5,077 bases of DNA from Acidimicrobiales bacterium (GTDB lineage Bacteria; Actinomycetota; Acidimicrobiia; Acidimicrobiales; JABEUL01), in contig DAIDJA010000148.1 in assembly GCA_027451605.1 (NCBI GenBank), positions 1 to 5,077 of the forward strand. The letters run 5' to 3'. This document shows positions 1 to 5,077 of this stretch, one piece after another (the stretch's first letter is position 1; the number at the start of each line of letters is the position of its first letter). A program made the position numbers and the translations under genes. Under the pieces are notes generated by a model. The model was not told where the DNA came from. It worked only from the letters and a program-made list of their open reading frames with translations, and did not search any database.

Positions 1-22
1 GAAAGGGGTGCCGGAGACATGA
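1..22 (+). CDS. Probable 3' end of an upstream gene (ftsW by position)
   Basis: Reading from base 2 gives six sense codons (K-G-V-P-E-T) and a TGA at 20-22, so the stop overlaps the murG ATG as ATGA, a classic junction for translational coupling. In dcw clusters the gene just before murG is usually ftsW, the lipid II polymerase. Only six codons are visible, so the identity rests on position alone. Another frame (from base 3) stays open to TAA at 27-29 and would also overlap murG, so the frame itself is not certain. Confidence 0.35.
2..8 (+). promoter_or_regulatory. Likely ribosome binding site of murG
   Basis: AAAGGGG at 2-8 lies 10 bases before the ATG at 19. A second purine run, GGAG at 13-16, is only 2 bases from the start and too close to work well. 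The site supports ATG 19 as the start; there is no earlier in-frame start codon in the window, although the frame is open to the left edge. Confidence 0.5.
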
Positions 23-1224
23 CCGCTAAAGATCTGTCAAAAGCAACGGTGCTTATTGCCGGCGGAGGTACCGGAGGTCACATAATGCCGGCCTTGGCGG
101 TCTGTCAGGCATTGGTAAGAAAAGGTATTCCCGAAGGTAATATAGAGTTCCTCGGCTCGAAAAACGGTCAGGACCGAAAGCTGTTGCAAGATACAAAATA
201 TAAATTGCACGAACTTAACAATCGTCCTTTAAACCGCAAACTGAATAAAGATCTGTTTCTGGCAATAATTTTAATGTTTCGTTCTCTTATAGGCGGATTT
301 AAAAAAGTCAAAGAAATAAATCCGAATGTTGTAGTTGCCGTTGGCGGTTTTGCCAGCGTTCCGGGAATCATCGGGGCGAAGCTAAATGGGATTCCGATAG
401 TACAAATTAATTTGGACAAAGCTCCGGGTCTTGCGGTACGCTTCGGCAGTAGATTTGCTCAGGTCGTAGCTGACGGTTTTACGGAAACGGGCTTGAGCCG
501 GTCCGTGTTTGTGGGGATACCCATCAGATCCGATATAGCCGACACCGTTGGCAAAAGAGCGAAACTAACCAAAGAGATGTCTCGTGAAATATCTCTCAAA
601 CTCGGATTGACAGACCTTGAGGCATATAAGGCTCAAGACGGCGGAGCCGCTTTATCGGAATCAACTAAGACGGTTGTACTTATGGGAGGTTCATTGGGAG
701 CTAAGGCATTAAATGACCTTGGTCTTGAACTTGCGGCAAAGCTCAACTTGAAATCCGGTGATCATGGAAACGAAACCGCCAAAATTGTTGTTTATCATAT
801 CGCCGGAAATCGCGGAATAAATGAGATAATACTTGAAAACGATACTCCGGACAACTACCTTCTTAAGGGCTTTGAACCGAGAATGGATTTGCTTTATCAA
901 GTTGCGGATTTAATTATCTGCCGGGCGGGAGCGTCTACCATGGCCGAGATTTTAGCAGTGGGAATACCCTCAATATTGATACCGCTCCCAAATGCTCCCA
1001 GAAATCATCAATATTTTAACGCCAAGACGGTTGAAAAATTGGGGGCCTGTATTGTTATGGAGCAAAAAGACCTGACTGTCGATAGTCTCAGTACAGTTGT
1101 CCTGGATCTCTTAAAGGACGCGAATCGTCTCGAGTCAATGAGTAACAACGCCAAAAAAGCAGCCGCTGTTGACGCAGGCGATAAAATTGCCGATATAATC
1201 ATTTCCAAAGTGCGAAGAAATTAA
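19..1224 (+). CDS. murG: UDP-GlcNAc:lipid I N-acetylglucosaminyltransferase MurG
   Basis: MurG transfers GlcNAc from UDP-GlcNAc to lipid I (undecaprenyl-PP-MurNAc-pentapeptide), making lipid II on the inner face of the membrane. The protein has 401 residues, longer than the roughly 355-380 usual for the family. The N-terminal Rossmann domain has the glycine-rich loop AGGGTGGH (14-21, with His21 matching the conserved MurG His) and a second loop VGGFASVPG (108-116). The C-terminal domain has GGSLGAK (223-229) and the donor-binding region RAGASTMAE (302-310, with Glu310) followed by PNAPRNHQYFNA (324-335, with Gln331). Arg170 in GIPIRSD matches the NPVR arginine. Two oddities: the usual HEQN motif is replaced by INLD at 130-133, and the inter-domain linker (about 177-217) is long. 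ATG 19 is supported by AAAGGGG ten bases upstream and by the ATGA overlap with the preceding frame. murC follows after 10 bases. Confidence 0.96.
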   Translation: MTAKDLSKATVLIAGGGTGGHIMPALAVCQALVRKGIPEGNIEFLGSKNGQDRKLLQDTKYKLHELNNRPLNRKLNKDLFLAIILMFRSLIGGFKKVKEINPNVVVAVGGFASVPGIIGAKLNGIPIVQINLDKAPGLAVRFGSRFAQVVADGFTETGLSRSVFVGIPIRSDIADTVGKRAKLTKEMSREISLKLGLTDLEAYKAQDGGAALSESTKTVVLMGGSLGAKALNDLGLELAAKLNLKSGDHGNETAKIVVYHIAGNRGINEIILENDTPDNYLLKGFEPRMDLLYQVADLIICRAGASTMAEILAVGIPSILIPLPNAPRNHQYFNAKTVEKLGACIVMEQKDLTVDSLSTVVLDLLKDANRLESMSNNAKKAAAVDAGDKIADIIISKVRRN

Positions 1225-1234
1225 AATCAACAGT

Positions 1235-2710
1235 ATGAACGGTTCACCTAAAGTCGGCACCAACTCCCAATTGGATCTCTCGGTTCCCCTTAAAATTCAT
1301 GTGGTCGGAATTGGCGGAACCGGAATGAGCGCATTGGCTCTGGTTTTAAATGAGGCGGGCCATACTGTTACAGGAAGTGAAATTAAAGATCTTTCCATCC
1401 TTAAAAAATTGGAATCCAACGGAATCAGGGTTTATAAAGGACAGGCCGCGGACCATGTAGACAATAAGGACGCGGTTGTATATTCAACGGCAATTTCAAA
1501 AGACAATATCGAGCTGGTTTCCGCAAACGATAAATCAATACCTATTCGGCACAGAGGTGAGATTCTGGGCTCAATATCCAATTTGAAACAGACTGTCGCC
1601 GTAGCCGGAACCCACGGTAAAAGTACTATTACGTCTCTCCTGACTTTGATCTTACATAAGGCGGGTGTGTCGCCGTCTTATATAGTGGGAAGTGAGATAA
1701 ATGAGGTTGGTTCTTCGGCGGGCTGGGATTCGGGTGACTATCTAATTTTGGAGGCCGATGAAAGCGACGGCAGTTTCCTTCATTTAACGAGCCATATGGG
1801 TATTGTTTCATCAGTCGAGCCGGACCACCTTGAATATTACGGCGATTTCAACTCCCTAAGACTTGCATTCTGCAAGTTTTTATCGGATTCAAAGATAAAA
1901 GTTATCGGGACCGGTTTTAAGCTGGGCGAAGATAGGGCCGTTGTTGCCGGGGATACGTCGGAATCCTATGAATATAAACCCGATGAAATTTTGGAACTAT
2001 TAACGGATGACTCTGAAGTTCATACGGTAGGTTTTAATCAAGGCGACGACTTTAGAATAGACAATGTCGTATTTGACTCTAAGGGCTCGAAGTTCGACCT
2101 GATTTATAAGAAGGAGGGCAGAACTGAAAGTTTTAATATCCTGTTGTACGGTTATCATAACGTATACAACTCGGCACTATCGGTTGCGGCTGCATCTATT
2201 CTTAAGGTTCCGACAAAGGATATAAAAGAATCCCTTGAAATCTTTGGTGGGATTTCAAGAAGATTCGAATTCCGCGGTATTAAAAATAACGTTATGTTCA
2301 TAGATGACTATGCCCATCTCCCCGGTGAAATACGACCCACTTTGAATGCCGCCAAACAGCTTAATAAGAAGAGAATAATTGCAGTATTCCAGCCCCATCG
2401 TTACACTCGGGTTAAGACTATCTACAAAGATTTCGCATCGGCATTTGATTCAGCCGACAAGGTGTATATTACCGATATCTATGCCTCGGGCGAACAACCG
2501 ATTCCCGGAGTGAGCGGGGAGTTGGTATATGATGTCGTAAAAGAGCATTTGAATAAATTAAAATCCCAGACCGAGGTAAGTTATGTGAGTTCCAGGGTTC
2601 AACTCACCCGCACCTTACTTAATGACATAAGAGAAGACGACATTGTAATTACCTTAAGCGCCGGTGATTTGACGACGTTGCCCGACGAGTTAATGGAATT
2701 GATGGAATAG
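1235..2710 (+). CDS. murC: UDP-N-acetylmuramate--L-alanine ligase MurC
   Basis: MurC is the cytoplasmic ATP-dependent ligase that adds L-alanine to UDP-MurNAc, the first step of stem-peptide building; its substrate is the product of MurB, encoded next. The 491 residues are normal for MurC. Domain 1 starts with IHVVGIGGTGMSA (21-33), which binds the UDP. Domain 2 has the ATP P-loop AGTHGKST (124-131), EADESDGSF (173-181) and EPDHLEYYG (195-203). The domain 2-3 region has YHNVYNSA (307-314) and GGISRRFEFRG (338-348). Domain 3 has DDYAHLPGEI (357-366), FQPHRYTR (385-392), TDIYASGEQPIPG (413-425) and AGDLTTLPDEL (476-486). DDYAHLP differs from the commoner DDYAHHP. The start is uncertain: ATG 1235 has no clear Shine-Dalgarno and may rely on coupling to murG 10 bases upstream; a TTG at 1271 would begin 'LDLSVPLKIHVVG', which resembles where many MurC proteins begin, but it also lacks a good site. 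Confidence 0.96.
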   Translation: MNGSPKVGTNSQLDLSVPLKIHVVGIGGTGMSALALVLNEAGHTVTGSEIKDLSILKKLESNGIRVYKGQAADHVDNKDAVVYSTAISKDNIELVSANDKSIPIRHRGEILGSISNLKQTVAVAGTHGKSTITSLLTLILHKAGVSPSYIVGSEINEVGSSAGWDSGDYLILEADESDGSFLHLTSHMGIVSSVEPDHLEYYGDFNSLRLAFCKFLSDSKIKVIGTGFKLGEDRAVVAGDTSESYEYKPDEILELLTDDSEVHTVGFNQGDDFRIDNVVFDSKGSKFDLIYKKEGRTESFNILLYGYHNVYNSALSVAAASILKVPTKDIKESLEIFGGISRRFEFRGIKNNVMFIDDYAHLPGEIRPTLNAAKQLNKKRIIAVFQPHRYTRVKTIYKDFASAFDSADKVYITDIYASGEQPIPGVSGELVYDVVKEHLNKLKSQTEVSYVSSRVQLTRTLLNDIREDDIVITLSAGDLTTLPDELMELME

Positions 2711-2734
2711 ACCGATAATGTACGATTCAAGAGT

Positions 2735-2763
2735 TTTACATGCACATTTAGGTTTAGTCTTAT
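2735..2763 (+). promoter_or_regulatory. Possible housekeeping-type promoter upstream of murB
   Basis: TTTACA (2735-2740) matches five of six bases of the -35 consensus TTGACA. With a 17-base spacer it is followed by TCTTAT (2758-2763), which matches four of six bases of TATAAT. Transcription would start near 2770, about 60 bases before the murB GTG, with the palindrome at 2790-2802 in the early transcribed region. The sequence is AT-rich and such matches arise by chance, so this is only a candidate. Confidence 0.28.
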
Positions 2764-2789
2764 CAAACGAGTTCAAATATGTGATGTTC

Positions 2790-2802
2790 TGCCACAGTGG
2801 CA
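2790..2802. repeat. 13-base perfect palindrome TGCCACAGTGGCA
   Basis: The arms TGCCAC (2790-2795) and GTGGCA (2797-2802) are exact reverse complements around a single A at 2796. The one-base centre makes an RNA hairpin strained, so a site for a dimeric DNA-binding protein is a better reading than a terminator. The word GTGAT occurs on each side as a direct repeat (2781-2785 and 2806-2810), nearly equidistant from the centre. It lies 28 bases before the murB GTG. The palindrome is seen directly; an operator role is inferred. Confidence 0.4.
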
Positions 2803-2829
2803 CTCGTGATAAATCGGTTATGAGATAAA

Positions 2830-3783
2830 GTGATTAAAGGGGATTCTGCCGGTTTGACTTCCGGCCTTAATGAACTGTATTTGGCTCTTCGTGGACTCTA
2901 TCCAACAAGGGTTACCGCTAATTACAATATCGGATCCAAGACCACCTATCGTGTAGGAGGGGACGCCGCGGTAGCTTTTTTTTATGAAAATATAGAAGAG
3001 TTGGAGGCAGTGGCTGAATTAACTGCCGAATTTGAGGTCCCTATATTTGTATTGGGAGCCGGGTCTAATGTTTTAATAGCAGACGAAGGTTTTAAGGGGC
3101 TCTGTTTGATGGCACAAGACGGTTCCAGGAAAATAGATACCTTCAAAGTTGACCAATATATCGCCGAAGTTACAGCTTCGGGATCGGTAATGCTTCCTGC
3201 GATGGCAAGAACTCTGGCCGCTTCGGGAATTGCGGGATTTCAGTGGGCCGTCGGGATACCGGGAACAATCGGTGGCTCCATTAAAACCAATGCCGGAGGA
3301 CACGGATCGGAGACGTCGAATTCTTTGGTTGAAGTCGGGGTCTTTGATTTGTCCAAAAGGCAAGCTTTAGTTAAGGCTTCAGGCGATCTTAACCTGGGAT
3401 ATCGGACCTCCAATTTAACCGATACTCAGGTGGTACTGTGGGCCAAACATAAATTGGGTTACGGAGAACCCGAAGAACTAAAATCCGAGATTGACGCTAT
3501 TGTAAAATGGCGACGTGAGAATCAACCCGGAGGGCAAAATGCCGGGTCGATTTTTGTAAATCCCGCCGATAAGTCCGCCGGAATGATAATAGAGGAGTTG
3601 GGCTTAAAGCAATATCGGCTGGGAACCGCCGAAGTGTCTTATAAGCATGGCAATTTTATTCAAGCCGATAAGAATGGAAGGGCGAATGATGTTTTCGAAC
3701 TTATCTGTTATTTGCGCGAAACTGTTATGAAGGCTACCGGGATTGAACTTAAGACCGAGCTAAAGCTGATTGGATTTAGTTGA
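2830..3783 (+). CDS. murB: UDP-N-acetylenolpyruvoylglucosamine reductase MurB
   Basis: MurB is the cytoplasmic FAD enzyme that uses NADPH to reduce UDP-GlcNAc-enolpyruvate to UDP-MurNAc, which MurC then uses. The 317 residues, with no tyrosine-loop insertion like that of E. coli MurB, suggest the shorter type II form. FAD-binding parts are KTTYRVGGDA (37-46), VLGAGSNVLIADEGF (74-88) and GIPGTIGGS (142-150) followed by TNAGGHG (153-159). The three catalytic positions match E. coli Arg159, Ser229 and Glu325: Arg192 in LGYRTS, Ser240 in QNAGSIFVNP and Glu310 in LKTELKLIG. The start is ambiguous. GTG 2830 has no clear ribosome binding site, whereas TTG 2854 (giving 309 residues) has AAAGGGGA (2836-2843) ten bases before it, the same arrangement as in murG. 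The conserved domain begins after both. The stop at 3781-3783 overlaps the ftsQ ATG by one base. Confidence 0.96.
   Translation: MIKGDSAGLTSGLNELYLALRGLYPTRVTANYNIGSKTTYRVGGDAAVAFFYENIEELEAVAELTAEFEVPIFVLGAGSNVLIADEGFKGLCLMAQDGSRKIDTFKVDQYIAEVTASGSVMLPAMARTLAASGIAGFQWAVGIPGTIGGSIKTNAGGHGSETSNSLVEVGVFDLSKRQALVKASGDLNLGYRTSNLTDTQVVLWAKHKLGYGEPEELKSEIDAIVKWRRENQPGGQNAGSIFVNPADKSAGMIIEELGLKQYRLGTAEVSYKHGNFIQADKNGRANDVFELICYLRETVMKATGIELKTELKLIGFS
2836..2843 (+). promoter_or_regulatory. Shine-Dalgarno-like AAAGGGGA that favours a TTG start for murB
   Basis: AAAGGGGA at 2836-2843 is inside the murB frame if GTG 2830 is used, but it is 10 bases before an in-frame TTG at 2854. The same AAAGGGG word with the same 10-base spacing precedes murG in this window. 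This makes TTG 2854 a serious rival start; GTG 2830 has only a weak GAG five bases upstream. Confidence 0.42.
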
Positions 3784-4610
3784 TGGCCGACAAAACTAAA
3801 TCCCGAAACAAAATACAACAGAGAAGACCCAGAATTCACCCTAAGATCAGGGAGCGCAGATCAGAAGTTATTAAGCAGAAAAATAAGAAGAGGCTTATTT
3901 TTGTGATTGCCCTTGCGGTCATGATATTGGCTTTAATAGTGTTTATAGTAGTCGTTTATTCGCCCATAACTCAAGTGACAGATATTGTGGTTCAAGGTAA
4001 TCAGCATGAATCCGATACTCAAGTACTTCAGGCTGCAAACTTGTATCAGCAGAAACCTCAGCTTTTTTTACTTAACTATGGTCAGGTTCAAAAAGATATA
4101 CAAAATCTCCCATGGGTATTGAGCGATCAAATTGAAAAAAATTGGCCCAACCAAATAATCATAACCATTAAAGACAGGACCGAAATCGGTCAGATAAATA
4201 TGGGGAAGGCGGGATTTGCCCTGGTGGACGAATACGGCAGAATTCTTCAAATACAATCCCAGGCCATTCCAAATTTGCTTGAAATTGACAATTTGGGTTC
4301 GCATCTAATTCCGGGTCAAAACCTGGGAGCTTTTGATATCGGAGCTTTAAATGTTGCTAAAATTGTACCAAGCATACTGGGTCCGATTGCCACCAAAGAG
4401 ATTGTTGAAAGCGACAATTCGATTTCGGTTGTGTTAGGATCAAATAACACTATATATTTGGGATCTGCGAGTGATATAAGACAAAAACTTTTGGAAGCTC
4501 TGGCAATTGTGAACCACGGATCGCTGTTGCCAAATCAGACAGTTGATGTGAGTATTCCAAATTCGCCTGTGGTGACGTCAAGTAGTATAGTAAATAGTCG
4601 TAATGGTTAA
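3783..4610 (+). CDS. ftsQ: Cell division protein FtsQ (DivIB-like)
   Basis: FtsQ is a bitopic divisome protein that links early Z-ring components to the septal synthesis machinery (FtsB/FtsL, FtsW/FtsI in other bacteria). Starting at ATG 3783 it has 275 residues. The order is typical: a strongly basic cytoplasmic tail (1-37, rich in K and R), one membrane helix (about 38-59), a POTRA domain from about 63 to 135 with VVQGNQ (69-74) and the characteristic LPWVLSDQIEKNWPNQ followed by IIITIKDR, then a beta domain with FALVDEYGRILQ. The last 15 or so residues are serine-rich and probably flexible. The context between murB and ftsZ supports the name, since FtsQ sequences are poorly conserved. The ATG overlaps the murB TGA as TGATG; a TTG directly before it (3780) is also in frame but would add only one residue. 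There is only a weak GGA eight bases upstream, so translation is probably coupled to murB. Confidence 0.93.
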   Translation: MADKTKSRNKIQQRRPRIHPKIRERRSEVIKQKNKKRLIFVIALAVMILALIVFIVVVYSPITQVTDIVVQGNQHESDTQVLQAANLYQQKPQLFLLNYGQVQKDIQNLPWVLSDQIEKNWPNQIIITIKDRTEIGQINMGKAGFALVDEYGRILQIQSQAIPNLLEIDNLGSHLIPGQNLGAFDIGALNVAKIVPSILGPIATKEIVESDNSISVVLGSNNTIYLGSASDIRQKLLEALAIVNHGSLLPNQTVDVSIPNSPVVTSSSIVNSRNG

Positions 4611-4630
4611 GATTAAACTTATGGCAGTTG

Positions 4631-4649
4631 TTTAGGTTTAACATTTAGG
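4631..4649 (+). repeat. Tandem TTTAGG pair upstream of ftsZ
   Basis: TTTAGG occurs at 4631-4636 and at 4644-4649, a 13-base period. The first copy is part of TTTAGGTTTA, identical to 2747-2756 before murB, and the second is part of ACATTTAGG, identical to 2744-2752. The match is direct observation; a shared regulatory site is an inference, and short AT-rich words can recur by chance. Confidence 0.35.
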
Positions 4650-4665
4650 AATTTTAAAGGAATCC

Positions 4666-4678
4666 GGGGAGGCAGAGG
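4666..4678 (+). promoter_or_regulatory. Ribosome binding region of ftsZ
   Basis: GGGGAGG at 4666-4672 is 12 bases before the ftsZ ATG, and AGAGG at 4674-4678 is 6 bases before it. This is the strongest Shine-Dalgarno region in the window, in keeping with the high FtsZ level that cells need, and it fixes the start at ATG 4685. Confidence 0.65.
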
Positions 4679-4684
4679 CTTCAA

Positions 4685-5077
4685 ATGAGCATATCAGGAA
4701 CTCAGAATTTTATAGCGGTAATTAAAGTTGTCGGAGTAGGCGGTGGCGGAGTTAATGCCGTAAACCGCATGATCGCGGCAGGTCTTCAAAATGTTGAGTT
4801 TATCGCCGTTAATACTGACGTACAGGCACTTCAGGCATCGGATGCCTCAGTTAGATTGGATATCGGCAGAAAGCTGACCAGAGGGCTCGGAGCCGGTAGC
4901 GATCCGGCGGTGGGCGAAAATGCCGCCAAGGAACATTTGGAAGAATTAAAAGATGTACTAAACGGAGCTGATCTGGTATTTGTAACTGCAGGTGAAGGCG
5001 GTGGAACGGGAACCGGAGCTGCTCCCGTTGTCGCCGAGATAGCAAAAGAGGCCGGCGCCTTGACTATAGGCGTGGTA
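4685..5077 (+). CDS. ftsZ: Cell division GTPase FtsZ, 5' part
   Basis: FtsZ is the tubulin homologue that polymerises with GTP into the Z-ring at midcell and organises the divisome, including FtsQ encoded just upstream. The first 131 codons are present and the window edge cuts the gene; a full FtsZ usually has 350-450 residues. Visible parts are a short N-terminal tail (1-9), the beta strand and first nucleotide loop [19 protein letters not shown] (12-30), NTD (43-45), [19 protein letters not shown] (59-77) and the tubulin signature [12 protein letters not shown] (103-114). Glu104 rather than Met before the signature and the AVIKVVG start are typical of actinobacterial FtsZ. The T7 loop with the catalytic aspartates and the C-terminal protein-binding peptide are outside the window. 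ATG 4685 is backed by a strong ribosome binding region. Confidence 0.97.
   Translation, partial: MSISGTQNFIAVIKVVGVGGGGVNAVNRMIAAGLQNVEFIAVNTDVQALQASDASVRLDIGRKLTRGLGAGSDPAVGENAAKEHLEELKDVLNGADLVFVTAGEGGGTGTGAAPVVAEIAKEAGALTIGVV

Larger units (their letters stand above)
2718..2828 (+). other. Doubtful 36-codon small ORF between murC and murB
   Basis: An ATG at 2718 opens a frame of 36 sense codons ending with TAA at 2826-2828, so it starts 8 bases after the murC stop and ends 1 base before the murB GTG. The peptide starts MYDSRVLHAHLGLVL and ends SVMR. It shows no signal peptide, membrane segment or motif I recognise. The upstream sequence has only a weak GGA about 11 bases before the ATG. 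A frame of this length is easily met by chance in 119 bases, so the case rests on its exact fit to the gap. If real, it could be a leader peptide coupling translation from murC to murB; that is speculation. Confidence 0.18.
2711..2829 (+). other. murC-murB intergenic gap with possible regulatory sites
   Basis: This is the largest gap in the window (119 bases) and breaks an otherwise tight gene run. It contains a promoter-like pair at 2735-2763, a TTTAGGTTTA word at 2747-2756 that recurs before ftsZ, a 13-base palindrome at 2790-2802, and a 36-codon open frame (2718-2828). No transcription terminator is visible: the palindrome has a one-base centre and no following T-run. The most economical reading is that murB and the genes after it can be transcribed separately from murC. 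Confidence 0.5.
4611..4684 (+). other. ftsQ-ftsZ intergenic gap
   Basis: The 74 bases are AT-rich in the first two thirds and end in a purine-rich ribosome binding site. They contain two TTTAGG hexamers 13 bases apart and TTAACA (4638-4643), a fair -35 match, but I find no -10 hexamer at a good distance from it. In actinobacteria ftsZ often has promoters of its own near the end of ftsQ, so a promoter here is plausible though not shown. No terminator is seen. Confidence 0.4.

Noticed and set aside
168..419. Minus-strand open frame opposite murG
   Set aside because: It overlaps conserved MurG motifs and shows no protein-family signal.
2790..2802. Palindrome as a murC terminator
   Set aside because: The arms are separated by one base and no T-run follows, so a rho-independent terminator is not supported.
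3073..3363. 96-codon open frame on the minus strand inside murB
   Set aside because: It is antisense to conserved FAD-binding motifs of MurB, has a low-complexity R/S/G-rich composition and no recognisable domain; it is a shadow of the real gene.
4063..4069. Run of seven T in ftsQ as a phase-variation site
   Set aside because: It encodes ordinary Leu-Phe-Leu codons in the POTRA domain, and the frame is intact across it; nothing else suggests switching of an essential division gene.
4621..4635. ATG at 4621 in the ftsQ-ftsZ gap as a small gene
   Set aside because: The frame reads only four codons before TAG.
4851..5045. Minus-strand open frame opposite ftsZ
   Set aside because: R/L/P-rich shadow of the conserved FtsZ core, without any motif of its own.
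1..5077. A new defence, mobile or biosynthetic system
   Set aside because: All five main genes are readily recognised dcw-cluster members in conventional order, and the gaps are too short for another system.

Overview
The window is a segment of a bacterial division and cell-wall (dcw) cluster. All confident genes are on the + strand, in the order murG - murC - murB - ftsQ - ftsZ, and ftsZ is cut by the right edge. The organism is probably an actinobacterium with moderate GC (it looks mid-40s percent by eye; not counted). Three things point that way. The FtsZ N-terminus has an '[20 protein letters not shown]' block and 'GEGGGTGTG' where many other phyla have 'GMGGGTGTG'. The order murC-murB-ftsQ-ftsZ fits. 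MurC has 'DDYAHLP' and MurB has 'QPGGQNAGS', forms I recall mainly from Acidimicrobiia-like lineages. The class-level placement is an inference from memory; the functional identities do not depend on it.

Layout. Bases 1-22 probably hold the last codons of an upstream gene (ftsW would be the usual neighbour), overlapping the murG start by ATGA. murG (19-1224) makes lipid II from lipid I. murC (1235-2710) follows after 10 bases and adds L-Ala to UDP-MurNAc. A 119-base gap (2711-2829) holds a possible promoter, a 13-base perfect palindrome and a doubtful 36-codon ORF. murB (2830-3783) makes UDP-MurNAc, the substrate of MurC. ftsQ (3783-4610) overlaps murB by one base and encodes a divisome membrane protein. 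A 74-base gap (4611-4684) carries repeated TTTAGG hexamers and the ftsZ ribosome binding site. ftsZ (4685 to the end) encodes the tubulin-like division GTPase.

Together the genes link precursor synthesis (MurB, MurC), lipid II completion (MurG) and septum assembly (FtsQ, FtsZ). Tight junctions suggest translational coupling at the left edge/murG, murG/murC and murB/ftsQ. The two real gaps, before murB and before ftsZ, are the likely places for internal regulation, and they share a 10-base and a 9-base word. I saw no mobile element, CRISPR array, RNA gene or convincing terminator. Nothing here amounts to a new system; the items worth a second look are the two gaps, the uncertain murC and murB starts, and the divergent motifs in MurG.
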